This document shows positions 7,686 to 15,579 of a stretch of DNA of 64,000 bases, one piece after another. Position 1 is the first letter of the stretch. Each line of letters begins with the position of its first letter. Source of the DNA: Nocardia mexicana NBRC 108244 (GTDB taxonomy: Bacteria; Actinomycetota; Actinomycetes; Mycobacteriales; Mycobacteriaceae); NCBI RefSeq assembly GCF_001613165.1, contig NZ_BDBV01000074.1:51630-115629 (forward strand), in the 5' to 3' direction. Position numbers and translations under genes: made by a program. Below the pieces are notes generated by a model. The model saw nothing but the letters and a program-made list of their open reading frames with translations, did no database searches and was not told the DNA's origin.

Positions 7686-8552
7686 TCACACCGCGTCGCC
7701 CCGAATCAGGCGCAGGGTCGGCACGGGCTCCCCCGCCGCCTCGGTGGCGGCGAGGGCCTGTCGCCAATAGCCCTGCGCGGTCCGCGTGAGGGCGGCGTCG
7801 ACCCCGACATCCTCGCTCGCCTCGATGGCGTGCTGGGTGCTCGCGTCCATCATCCGCATGGTGGCGATGTCGCCCCAGCCACCGCTTTTCGCGAGATCGG
7901 CGAAGACCGCGAACGAGGTCTCCATGCTGTCGAGGAAACGCTGTGCGTAGGGGAGGAAGCGGTCGATCGGCTGGCCGGAGCGGTCGATCGTCGCCATGGC
8001 CTGCTCGTAGGCGAGGATCAGCGGGTGCATCAGGATCAGCAGTCCCTGGTAGAACACCTGGGACAGGCCGGGATCGGTGCCCAGATACTCCGGCGGGCAC
8101 AGCGGCCGCAGCAGTTCGGCGTGGGCGTCGAAGACCTCCCGCGGGCCGCTGTAGAAGATGTAGGAGGTCGGGCTCGTGATCGTGTTGCCGTCGGAAATCA
8201 CACCGCCGGAAAGGAATTGAGCGCCACGCTCGAGTACCCATTCCGCGCCACGACGAGCCCGCTCCGGCGAATCCGAGGACAGGTTCACGATCACCTTGCC
8301 GCGCAGGTGATCCGCGGCCTGACCCAGCACGTCGTACATCGCGGCATAGTGGGTCAGGCTGAGCACGGTCACCTCGTTGGCGTCGAGTGCCTCGGCAACG
8401 GTCGCCGCCCGCTTCGCGCCCAGTTCGACCATGGCGTCGGCCTTTTCGGGGCTCCGGTTCCAGACGGTCACCTCGAAACCGGAGGCCAGGAACTGCTTCA
8501 CCATCGCCTGGCCCATCGGGCCCAGGCCGATCAGGGATAGCGAACGGCTCAC
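7686..8552 (-). CDS. NAD(P)-dependent imine-reductase-like oxidoreductase, copy 1
   Basis: A 288-residue member of the 6-phosphogluconate dehydrogenase/beta-hydroxyacid dehydrogenase superfamily, closest in pattern to actinobacterial imine reductases. The Rossmann motif GLGPMGQAMVKQFL is followed by VWNRSPEKAD, whose Arg and Ser fit NADPH binding. The C-terminal half is the helical dimerisation/substrate domain. The natural substrate is unknown. The GTG start overlaps the stop of its paralogue (GTGA). The N-terminal half is nearly identical to that paralogue while the C-terminal half diverges. It is transcribed away from the HxlR gene. Confidence 0.8.
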   Translation of the reverse strand: MSRSLSLIGLGPMGQAMVKQFLASGFEVTVWNRSPEKADAMVELGAKRAATVAEALDANEVTVLSLTHYAAMYDVLGQAADHLRGKVIVNLSSDSPERARRGAEWVLERGAQFLSGGVISDGNTITSPTSYIFYSGPREVFDAHAELLRPLCPPEYLGTDPGLSQVFYQGLLILMHPLILAYEQAMATIDRSGQPIDRFLPYAQRFLDSMETSFAVFADLAKSGGWGDIATMRMMDASTQHAIEASEDVGVDAALTRTAQGYWRQALAATEAAGEPVPTLRLIRGDAV

Positions 8553-9418
8553 GCCTTGCCTCCGTGCATCAGCTCGAAGACGGAGACCGGCCGCCCGGCC
8601 TGCTCGCTGGCCGCAATCGACTTACGCCAGAATCCCTGTGCGGTGTGCGACAACGTCGCGTCGACACCGACCTCCTCGCTGGCATCGATGATGTGTTGCG
8701 CACCGGCATCCATCATCTTCGACGACGACAGATCACCCCAGCCGCCCGCCTTGGCCGCCTCGATCCACTCCTCCATGAAGAACGGGTACGCCCCGGCGGA
8801 TCGCTGCGCGTAGGGCAGGAACTGGTCGAGGTCGTGGCCGGACCGCTGGATCATGGCCATCGCCTGTTCGAACGACAGCAGCCAGGGGTGGAACGTGGTC
8901 AGCAGGGCCTGGTAGAAGACCTGCGAGACGCCGTCGTCGGTGCCCAGATACTCCTGCGGGCTGAGCGGGCGCAGGAGTTCGGCGTGCGTGTCGAAGACCT
9001 CCCGCGGGCCGCTGTAGAAGATGTAGGACGCAGGGTGGGTGATGTTGTCACCCGCCGACATGACGCCGCCGGAAAGGAACTGCGCCCCGTGCGACCGGAC
9101 CCAGGCCGCGCCCTCGCGGGCCTTCTCCGGCGAGTCCGACGACAGGTTCACGATCACCTTGCCGCGCAAGCGATCCGCCGCCGGACCCAGCACGTCGTAC
9201 ATCACGCCGTAGTGGGTCAGGCTGAGCACGGTCACCTCGTTGGCATCCAGCGCCTCGGCGACCGTGGCCGCCCGCTTCGCGCCCAGTTCGACCATGGCGT
9301 CGGCCTTCTCGGGGCTCCGGTTCCACACCGTCACCTCGACACCCGCCGCCAGGAACTCCTTCACCATCGCCTGACCCATCGGGCCCAGGCCGATCAGGGA
9401 AACGGAACGTTGAGACAT
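8549..9418 (-). CDS. NAD(P)-dependent imine-reductase-like oxidoreductase, copy 2
   Basis: A 289-residue paralogue of the neighbouring gene with the same GLGPMGQAMVKEFL nucleotide-binding motif and VWNRSPEKAD segment. ATG 9418 is chosen because GAAGGA precedes it; the open frame further upstream has no ribosome site. It is the first gene of a two-gene operon that faces an HxlR-family gene across a 136-bp region with a perfect 8-bp palindrome. That arrangement is typical of a stress-responsive reductase controlled by its HxlR neighbour. The two copies probably arose by tandem duplication. Confidence 0.8.
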   Translation of the reverse strand: MSQRSVSLIGLGPMGQAMVKEFLAAGVEVTVWNRSPEKADAMVELGAKRAATVAEALDANEVTVLSLTHYGVMYDVLGPAADRLRGKVIVNLSSDSPEKAREGAAWVRSHGAQFLSGGVMSAGDNITHPASYIFYSGPREVFDTHAELLRPLSPQEYLGTDDGVSQVFYQALLTTFHPWLLSFEQAMAMIQRSGHDLDQFLPYAQRSAGAYPFFMEEWIEAAKAGGWGDLSSSKMMDAGAQHIIDASEEVGVDATLSHTAQGFWRKSIAASEQAGRPVSVFELMHGGKA

Positions 9419-9443
9419 CGTGCATCCTTCGGTAGTCGCGTAC

Positions 9444-9466
9444 TCGGTATCGGCGCCGGATACCGA
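9444..9466. promoter_or_regulatory. Candidate HxlR operator
   Basis: TCGGTATC and GATACCGA form a perfect 8-bp inverted repeat with a 7-bp spacer between divergent oxidoreductase and HxlR genes. A related CCGGTATTCTCGG half-site follows near 9480. HxlR proteins commonly bind such sites in the shared promoter. Binding here is inferred. Confidence 0.55.
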
Positions 9467-9554
9467 TGGTGGCGGCTGCCGGTATTCTCGGAAAGACCGC
9501 ACGTCGAGGGCCGGTTGCTTACCTCGAGGTTCGAAATATGGTCAGGAGGCCACG

Positions 9555-9908
9555 GTGACAACGAGCAGTGACGCAGCTCACGATGTGTGCGGCATGTCCG
9601 TGGCGATCGATGTGGTCGGCGGCAAGTGGAAACTGCACCTGATGTGGGTGCTCGGCGAGGGCCCGCAGCGGTTCGGGCAGATCCGCAAGATGCTGGACGG
9701 CGTGAGCGAGAAGGTGCTCGCGGAGAATCTGCGCCACCTGGAGACCGCCGGGGTCGTGCACCGCGAGATCTACCCGGAGGTGCCGCCGCGCGTGGAGTAC
9801 TCCCTCACCGAACGCGGCGAAGAACTCGCCACCGCACTCCGCCCCCTGGAGGCCTGGGGCGAAAAGCACCGCGACCACCTACTCCAGTGCATGCTCAGCC
9901 CCGTATAG
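9555..9908 (+). CDS. HxlR-family winged-helix regulator
   Basis: A 117-residue protein with the HxlR pattern: CGMSVAIDVVGGKWKLHLMWVL, FGQIRKMLDGVSEKVLAENLRHLE (recognition helix) and the wing YPEVPPRVEYSLTERG. The N-terminal Cys (in DVCGMS) is at the position used by HypR/QorR-type sensors of electrophiles, so redox or quinone sensing is plausible but unproven. The start is GTG 9555, with AGGAGG eight bases upstream. Its target is probably the divergent reductase pair. A palindromic repeat follows its stop. Confidence 0.88.
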   Translation: MTTSSDAAHDVCGMSVAIDVVGGKWKLHLMWVLGEGPQRFGQIRKMLDGVSEKVLAENLRHLETAGVVHREIYPEVPPRVEYSLTERGEELATALRPLEAWGEKHRDHLLQCMLSPV

Positions 9909-9914
9909 AACGTC

Positions 9915-9989
9915 TCCCGCACCCCCTGTTCGCTCCCGCACCGGCTACAACGCTTGTACGGGGTGCGGGAGTGAGCGCGGGGTGCGGGA
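9915..9989. repeat. 75-bp double-stem palindrome, family 2 (copy 1)
   Basis: Outer arms TCCCGCACCCC (9915-9925) and GGGGTGCGGGA (9979-9989) enclose inner arms CTCCCGCACC (9933-9942) and GGGGTGCGGGAG (9960-9971). It fills the gap between the convergent hxlR and glycerate kinase genes, so it may act as a two-way terminator. Related copies lie at 28846 and 53356. Confidence 0.75.
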
Positions 9990-10007
9990 ATCGTCCGGGC
10001 TCGCGGG

Positions 10008-11135
10008 TCAGTGCTGCAGGTGGCTGAGGGCGAGGCGGGCTCCGAGTTGTTCCAGGAGCGAGGCGGCGTGGGCGATCGAGCGATCCACATCGGGCTCGAG
10101 TTCGGCGAGCGTGTACGAGGCAGCGAAACCCGCGGCGCGTAATTCGTCCTCGCTCAGCAGGGACCGGCCCGCCACCGCGACGACGGACACGCCCGCCTGC
10201 CGGGCGGCTTCGCACACCCCGATGGGCGCCTTTCCGTGCAGGGTCTGTTCGTCGAGCGAGCCCTCGCCGGTGACGACGAGATCCGCGCCGCGCAACCGCG
10301 ATCGGAAGTCGATCAGGTCCAGCACGACATCGATGCCGGAACGTTCGACGGCACCGAGGACGGCCATCGCGCCGAATCCGGTGCCGCCCGCCGCGCCCGC
10401 ACCGGGACGGTCGGCGCTTTCGGGATCGACCAATTTCGCCCAATGGGCCAGTGCCGCCTCGAGTAGCGCGCACTGTTCGGGATCGGCACCCTTCTGCGGG
10501 GCGAAAACCGCCACGGCCCCGGCCGATCCGAGCAGCGGATTGTCGACGTCACTGGCGAGGATGAATGCCGTATCTGCCAGCGCCGGATGCAGCGTCGACC
10601 GATCGACCCGCACCGCGCCCGCGAGAGCCGCTCCGCCCCTGGCCACTTCGGCACCGGACGCGTCCACGATCCGCAGCCCGAGCGCCTGCAACATCCCCGC
10701 GCCACCGTCGCTGGACGCGCTGCCGCCGACCCCGAGCACGATCGAGCGCACGCCGCGATCGAGCGCGTGCCCGATCACCTGCCCCAGCCCATAGGTGCTC
10801 GCCGACAACGGATCCGGTTGCCCGCCGGGAAGTTTCACCAGCCCCACCACGGCCGCCAACTCGATCACGGCGGTATCCCCCTGCACCGCATAGGCGGTGG
10901 CCACCGGCGCACCGGTCGGCCCCTCCGCCTCGACCGCCACCCGCTCCCACCCCGCCGTCAGAAACGCGTCGACGGTCCCGTCCCCACCATCGGCCACCGG
11001 CACCCGCACGACTTCGGCCCCCGGCACCACCCGCCCAATCCCGCCCGCCAACGCCTCGGCAACCTCCGGCGCGGTCAGCGACCCCTTGAACTTGTCCGGC
11101 GCCAACACCACCCGCCACGACATCTCGTCCACCAT
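10008..11135 (-). CDS. Glycerate kinase
   Basis: A 375-residue protein with the family start WRVVLAPDKFKGSLTAPEVAEAL, then VPVADGGDGTVDAFL, GVGGSASSDGGAGMLQALG and GEGSLDEQTLHGKAP, all conserved in the GarK/GlxK family that phosphorylates D-glycerate with ATP. In the cell it would feed glycerate into glycolysis. Another gene in this window (31072-32406) encodes an enzyme that releases glycerate from glucosylglycerate, a possible source of substrate. Start is ATG 11135 or ATG 11123; neither has a clear ribosome site. It stands alone on its strand. Confidence 0.9.
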   Translation of the reverse strand: MVDEMSWRVVLAPDKFKGSLTAPEVAEALAGGIGRVVPGAEVVRVPVADGGDGTVDAFLTAGWERVAVEAEGPTGAPVATAYAVQGDTAVIELAAVVGLVKLPGGQPDPLSASTYGLGQVIGHALDRGVRSIVLGVGGSASSDGGAGMLQALGLRIVDASGAEVARGGAALAGAVRVDRSTLHPALADTAFILASDVDNPLLGSAGAVAVFAPQKGADPEQCALLEAALAHWAKLVDPESADRPGAGAAGGTGFGAMAVLGAVERSGIDVVLDLIDFRSRLRGADLVVTGEGSLDEQTLHGKAPIGVCEAARQAGVSVVAVAGRSLLSEDELRAAGFAASYTLAELEPDVDRSIAHAASLLEQLGARLALSHLQH

Positions 11136-11181
11136 CCAGCCATTCTGCGACCCAAACCGCTCCCCCGCCCATCACAACCCA

Positions 11182-12729
11182 CTACAGCGGCGCTTGATCG
11201 GCGTGCTCGATCCCCACCTGCCCCGTCCGCAGATACGTCAGCACCGCATCATCCACCACGGTGTTCCCCCGCCCGAAAGTGCCATGATCACCGCCCTCGA
11301 CGGTGATCAGCGAGCCCCGCAAGGCCGAGGCCATCGCAGGTCCGCCCTCGTATTTGGTAACCGCATCGTGCCGACTCTGCAGCACCAGCGGCCGAGTGCG
11401 CAGCCCCTGATCGGCAATGGCGACCGGCCCGGCCACCGGATTCCAGTCGGAGCACGCCACGCCGGACCGAATCATGTCAGCACGGGCATTCAACGCGCTC
11501 CCACCGGAAGCGACGGTGGCCGCCGCGGCCCCGAGCAGTTCCGACCGCCCCGGTATCGCGTTCTCGTTGCAGGTGATGGCGGCGAACACGTTCCGCCCCG
11601 TCGGGTCGGTCGCGGTCAGCCCCTCGATGGCCCGCAGCTGCCCGGTGTCGGCGGGGTCGGCGTTGGCGTCGGCCATGGCGCGGGCGAAGGTGGGCCAGAA
11701 CGAGCGGGTGTAGGTGGCGACCGCGGTGGCCGCCAGCAGCGGCACCTGCGCCGAGGTCCCGCCGGAGGCGAGCGTCCGGACCAGGTTCTGCAGCTGCCCG
11801 ATCTGGTCTCGTCCGCCGTTGAATCCGTCGCGCGCCACCTGCGCGATGGGCTCGGGCAGTTCGCCCGGCAGGTCGGCGGTCGACGCCGGCGGCGGGGTCA
11901 GGTTGGCGTACCAGCCGCCGCCCTGCGCGACCACCAGCCGCACCCAGTTCTCGTAGACCCGAAGCGGTGTCGCGCCGAGGCGGTACTCGCCGTCGTGGTC
12001 GGCGATCCAGGTGAACAGGTCGTCGAGCCGCTGCTTACCGGCCAGCTGCTGCTGCGCGAACTGTTCGTTCCACACCCAGTCCGGATGGACGCTGGAGTCG
12101 AGCACCATGCGGTCGATCCGCTGCGGGAACAGCGTGGCGTAGACGGCGCCCAGGTAGGTGCCGTAGGAGGTGCCGAAGAAGTCGATGCGCTCCAAGCCGA
12201 GCGCGGCCCGGACGGCGTCCATGTCGCGGGCGGTGTTCTCGGTGGTGACGGTCTCGACGTAGCCGGGCTGTGCGCTGTCGCAGGCGGATTTGGTGGCGCT
12301 GCGTTCCTTGCGCTCGGCGTTCCCGCAGTCCAGCGGCGTCGCCCAGCGCAGTCCCCGGGGCTGCACGGCGATCCGGTCGTAGTGGGTGTTGAGCTCGGCG
12401 GGCAGGTCCGGCGAGCGCCGGGCCCAGTAGTCGAGGGCGTCGGCGCCGGGGCCACCCGGATTGGCGAACAGCGCGCCGCGGCGTTCGCCGGTGGCCCGGA
12501 TCCGGCTGACCGTCACGTCGATTCGCGGGCCGTCGGGCGCCGAGTAGTCGCGCGGTACCGAGATCACCGCGCATTCGGCGCCGCGTCCGGGTGTCACGGC
12601 GCCGTCCGGGCACGCGCCGAATGCGGGCTCGGCGGTGGCCTGCGCGACAGCGGCCGACTGCATCGCCAGGCATGCGGCGAATACCCAGGCCACCGAGCGC
12701 GCCGTACGTCGTGTCATCATCCGCGTCAT
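11182..12729 (-). CDS. Secreted alpha/beta hydrolase, tripeptidyl-aminopeptidase-like
   Basis: A 515-residue exported hydrolase. Residues 1-34 form a signal peptide (Arg-rich start, hydrophobic core, cut near ATAEP). FANPGGPG (88-95) supplies the oxyanion hole, GTSYG (186-190) holds nucleophile Ser188, SRHDAVTKYEG holds the acid, and GGDHGTFG holds the base. This is the Streptomyces SlpD/Tap-type family, which cleaves tripeptides from N-termini or hydrolyses esters. The paired Cys residues in the lid domain fit an extracellular enzyme. No operon partner is visible. The exact substrate is unknown. Confidence 0.82.
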   Translation of the reverse strand: MTRMMTRRTARSVAWVFAACLAMQSAAVAQATAEPAFGACPDGAVTPGRGAECAVISVPRDYSAPDGPRIDVTVSRIRATGERRGALFANPGGPGADALDYWARRSPDLPAELNTHYDRIAVQPRGLRWATPLDCGNAERKERSATKSACDSAQPGYVETVTTENTARDMDAVRAALGLERIDFFGTSYGTYLGAVYATLFPQRIDRMVLDSSVHPDWVWNEQFAQQQLAGKQRLDDLFTWIADHDGEYRLGATPLRVYENWVRLVVAQGGGWYANLTPPPASTADLPGELPEPIAQVARDGFNGGRDQIGQLQNLVRTLASGGTSAQVPLLAATAVATYTRSFWPTFARAMADANADPADTGQLRAIEGLTATDPTGRNVFAAITCNENAIPGRSELLGAAAATVASGGSALNARADMIRSGVACSDWNPVAGPVAIADQGLRTRPLVLQSRHDAVTKYEGGPAMASALRGSLITVEGGDHGTFGRGNTVVDDAVLTYLRTGQVGIEHADQAPL

Positions 12730-12880
12730 TCTCTCCGGTCAGGCGCGGCCGCACATCCGGCCGCGCTCGCATTCGACCACAAGCATTCTCGGCGGCCGGG
12801 GACGCGGTCACAACTCGGGGGCCGTCGTGTCCTCCGCCGCAATCGAACATATTGCGCGCGAGAAACAGTAGCGTCGAGCC

Positions 12881-13192
12881 ATGTCGACAGAGGTTCGCAA
12901 CAACAGGGAGCTCGATCGTTTCGAGATCTATGTGGACGGCGGTCTCGCCGGCATCGCGGAATATCAGGACACCGCCGCCGAGCGCGCCTTCGTCCACACC
13001 GAGATCTACCCCCGCTACAGCGGTCAGGGCTACGCCGGCACGCTGGTGCAGGCCGCGCTGGACACCAGCCGCGACGAGGGCTTCGGCATCCTGCCGCTGT
13101 GCCCGATGGTGCGCCATTTCGTGGAGTCGCGGCCGGAGTACCTGGCGTTGGTGCCGCACTGGGCGCGCGAGCGGTTCGGTCTGCCGCAGTGA
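12881..13192 (+). CDS. Small GNAT-like N-acetyltransferase (YjdJ type)
   Basis: A 103-residue single-domain protein of the short YjdJ/GTP1-type acetyltransferase family. YSGQGYAGTLVQAALD fits the acetyl-CoA pyrophosphate loop (Q/R-x-x-G-x-G/A), and ILPLCPMVRHFVESRPEY matches the conserved C-terminal Cys-Pro region. TAGCGT ends 6 nt before ATG 12881 and no ribosome site is present, so it is likely leaderless. It converges with the acyltransferase gene, only 4 bases away. Its substrate is unknown. Confidence 0.85.
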   Translation: MSTEVRNNRELDRFEIYVDGGLAGIAEYQDTAAERAFVHTEIYPRYSGQGYAGTLVQAALDTSRDEGFGILPLCPMVRHFVESRPEYLALVPHWARERFGLPQ

Positions 13193-13196
13193 GGGA

Positions 13197-13958
13197 TCAG
13201 TAGGCGGCCACGGCGCCGTCGAGAGCCAGCTGCAGCTGGTCGCGTACGACCCGGGCGATCTCGGCGGGCCGCGCCGGTAGTTCGGGCACCGGCGGCCCGA
13301 AGTAGAAGCTGGCCGACTTCGCCTCCTCGAAGGTCGGCTCCACGGTCGGATCGGCCCGCGGCCCGTAGCTGAGGCCCATACTGACCAGGGCGGGCCGCGC
13401 GCCGAGCTTCATCGCGCGGAACGCGATGTGCCCGATCCCGCTGCCGACCGCCTGCACCTGGGTCGGGTCGACGTCGTTGCAGGTGCCCTCGGGAAAGACC
13501 GCGACGGCATCGCCGCGCGCCATCCGCTCGGCGCAGATATCGATCATGCGCTGCCCCGCCGCGTTCACCGCGCGCAGCCCGTGATCCTTGCCTCGGAACA
13601 CCGGGATGCCGCCCATCATGTCGACCTTGCGGCGCTGCTCCGGGTCGATGAACAGCTCGTCCTTGGCCAGCACCCGGGCCCGCCCGATCACCGGCCGCAG
13701 TCCGCTGCGCCAGGCCGCCGCCGCCACGGTGTAGGGATCCTGCTGGGAAAGATGGTTGATCGAGATCAGCAGCGGCCGCCCCTGGGAGATCAACTCCCGC
13801 AGCCCTTCCCGAGCCCCCGCCGCGTAGCCGATCCGCGGCCGGTAGCGCCGCGCGAGCACGGCGTACGCGCCCCACGCCTTCAGGCGATTCTGCCGATGAT
13901 CCCGATAGAAGTCGTAGACGGCATCACAGTTGTCGAGGACCACCTCGGGGTGCTGCAT
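13197..13958 (-). CDS. Lysophospholipid acyltransferase (PlsC-like)
   Basis: A 253-residue PlsC-superfamily protein. The catalytic H-x4-D motif is NHLSQQD and the glycerol-phosphate site is FPEGTCN. No strong membrane segment is visible, so it is probably a peripheral membrane enzyme that transfers acyl groups to a lysolipid or other alcohol acceptor. The start at ATG 13958 is supported by TAGTGT 6 nt upstream, a leaderless arrangement. Its place in phospholipid or mycobacterial-type glycolipid synthesis cannot be decided. Confidence 0.85.
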   Translation of the reverse strand: MQHPEVVLDNCDAVYDFYRDHRQNRLKAWGAYAVLARRYRPRIGYAAGAREGLRELISQGRPLLISINHLSQQDPYTVAAAAWRSGLRPVIGRARVLAKDELFIDPEQRRKVDMMGGIPVFRGKDHGLRAVNAAGQRMIDICAERMARGDAVAVFPEGTCNDVDPTQVQAVGSGIGHIAFRAMKLGARPALVSMGLSYGPRADPTVEPTFEEAKSASFYFGPPVPELPARPAEIARVVRDQLQLALDGAVAAY

Positions 13959-14310
13959 GCGGCCACACTAACGATCCGGAACCACCCCGCCCAACGGAAC
14001 TGTGATTTGACTTACATTTCGGACTCCGAACACGAGCAACCCCCGTCAGCAATGCGACGTAGGAGCGAGCCGAGCAGGAGCCGCGTCGTGCAGAGCGTCT
14101 CCGTACCTTGCCAACTCGACCACCCTCCCGACCCCGGCCGCGAAGCGATAGCCAAGCAACAACACCTGGGAGGTTTTCGGCGCGTCTCGATTTTCAGAGG
14201 TCGCTGCGTCCGCGACGAAGGAGCCAGCAGCGGCCTCTGAAAATCGAGACTCCGGGCGCCGAAAACCCGCCGGAGCGAAGCGGAGGCCACATACACAGTG
14301 CGATGATGGC
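13959..14310. other. Intergenic region with 96-bp inverted repeat
   Basis: No convincing gene lies in these 352 bases. The acyltransferase promoter is at 13965-13970, and a large inverted repeat lies at 14172-14267. An open frame on the minus strand spans the repeat, but it has no ribosome site and an arginine/serine-rich composition without domain character. Confidence 0.6.
14172..14267. repeat. 96-bp inverted repeat, MITE-like
   Basis: The left arm (GGTTTTCGGCGC at 14172-14183, then GTCTCGATTTTCAGAGG and TCGCTG) pairs with a right arm containing CCTCTGAAAATCGAGAC and GCGCCGAAAACC (14256-14267). The arms total about 35 bp, with one 5-nt bulge (14251-14255) and one mismatch, around a 21-nt loop. 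It may be a miniature transposable element or a strong transcript hairpin. No target-site duplication was seen. Confidence 0.6.
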
Positions 14311-14928
14311 GTGGTGTCACGCGCAGACGAACACGGTGATCGCTCCAGACGGGAATCCCGGCACGAGGAACAGGCGGTCCGGCCCGGCACGCTGCTGGTC
14401 TCGGCCACCGATCTGACCGAGCCGTCGTTCCGGCGCACCGTCGTGTACATCGTGGAGCACAACGATGCCGGCAGTCTCGGCGTGGTCATCAATCGTCCCA
14501 GCGAGACGCCGGTGCAGGAGGTGCTGCCGCGGTGGGCCGAACTGGCCGCGCAGCCGCGCGCGCTGTACATCGGCGGCCCGGTGAAGCGGGATGCGGCGCT
14601 GTGCCTGGCGACGGTGAAGGTGGGCACCGCGATCGACCGGGCCGCGGGTCTGCGCCGGGTGGACGGCCGGGTGGCGCTGCTGGATCTGGATTCCGATCCG
14701 GAGGTGGTCGGGCCGATGGTGGAGGGCATCCGCATCTTCGCCGGCTATGCGGGCTGGACGTTCGGGCAGTTGGAGGGCGAGCTGGAGCGTGGCGACTGGA
14801 TCGTGCTGTCGGCGTTGCCGTCGGATCCGATCGCGGGCCGCACCGACCTGTGGGCGCAGGTGCTGCGCCGCCAGCCGCTGCCACTGTCGCTGCTGGCCAC
14901 GCACCCGATCGAACTAGAACGCAATTGA
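14311..14928 (+). CDS. YqgE/AlgH family protein (UPF0301)
   Basis: A 205-residue protein matching the UPF0301 family closely: GTLLVSATDLTEPSFRRTVVY, IVEHNDAGSLGVVINRPSE, GGPVKRDAALCL, RIFAGYAGWTFGQLEGE and the C-terminal RRQPLPLSLLATHPIEL. The family has no proven biochemical role. The counterpart in M. tuberculosis is Rv0038, also a short distance upstream of leuS. GTG 14311 is used; GTG 14314 is equally possible and neither has a ribosome site. The first 25 residues are variable and charged, as in other actinobacteria. Confidence 0.9.
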   Translation: MVSRADEHGDRSRRESRHEEQAVRPGTLLVSATDLTEPSFRRTVVYIVEHNDAGSLGVVINRPSETPVQEVLPRWAELAAQPRALYIGGPVKRDAALCLATVKVGTAIDRAAGLRRVDGRVALLDLDSDPEVVGPMVEGIRIFAGYAGWTFGQLEGELERGDWIVLSALPSDPIAGRTDLWAQVLRRQPLPLSLLATHPIELERN

Positions 14929-14994
14929 GTACGTATCTGCTTAGTGTGGGCACTACATCCGGATCTCTGATCCGACGATCTGTTCGGTGAGCGC

Positions 14995-15579
14995 ATGGCA
15001 CGCTCACCCCGCCTCCCCAGCGATGGGGCCGATACCCAGCCGTCTCGGAGCGCGGTCCCCGAGCTCCCGACCGGCGACCCGGCCCAGGCGGAATTGCTGC
15101 GGGCGCTCTACGACCAGCACGCACCGGCGCTGTGGCGCTACACCTACAGCCTCGTCGGTGACTCGGGACGAGCCGAGGACATAGTGCAGGAAACGCTGCT
15201 GCGGGCCTGGCAACGCCCGCAGGTCCTCGATCAGTCGACGGCGTCGGCGCGGGCCTGGCTGTTCACGGTGGCACGCAACATGGTGGTCGACGAGTACCGC
15301 AGCGCCCGTCATCGGCGGGAGTTCCGCACCGATTCGCCGCCCGAGCAGCCCACCCCCGACCAGGCGGACCGGACCCTCGACGGCTGGCTGATCGCCGACG
15401 CGCTGGCCCGGTTGAGCGTCGATCACCGGGAGGTGATCGTGCGCTCCTACTACCGTGGTCTGTCGACGCACCAGATCGCGGCGGAGCTGGCCATCCCCGA
15501 GGGCACCGTGAAGTCCCGGATGCACTACGGCATGCGCGCGCTGCGCACGGCACTGCGGGATATGGGGGTGACGAAGTGA
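14995..15579 (+). CDS. sigL: ECF sigma factor, SigL type
   Basis: A 194-residue ECF sigma factor. Region 2 is visible in LLRALYDQHAPALWRY and RAEDIVQETLLRAWQ, and region 4 in LSVDHREVIVRSYYRG and STHQIAAELAIPEGTVKSRMHYGMRALR. The sequence strongly resembles M. tuberculosis SigL, which with its anti-sigma factor controls envelope and secreted-protein modification genes. The last four bases overlap the start of the anti-sigma gene (GTGA), so the two products are made in balance. A 25-residue Ser/Pro-rich N-terminal extension precedes the conserved part. No clear SigL-type promoter was found upstream. Confidence 0.88.
   Translation: MARSPRLPSDGADTQPSRSAVPELPTGDPAQAELLRALYDQHAPALWRYTYSLVGDSGRAEDIVQETLLRAWQRPQVLDQSTASARAWLFTVARNMVVDEYRSARHRREFRTDSPPEQPTPDQADRTLDGWLIADALARLSVDHREVIVRSYYRGLSTHQIAAELAIPEGTVKSRMHYGMRALRTALRDMGVTK

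Noticed and set aside
14012..14320. 102-codon minus-strand ORF over the 96-bp inverted repeat
   Set aside because: No ribosome site, composition dictated by the inverted repeat, and it overlaps the yqgE start.
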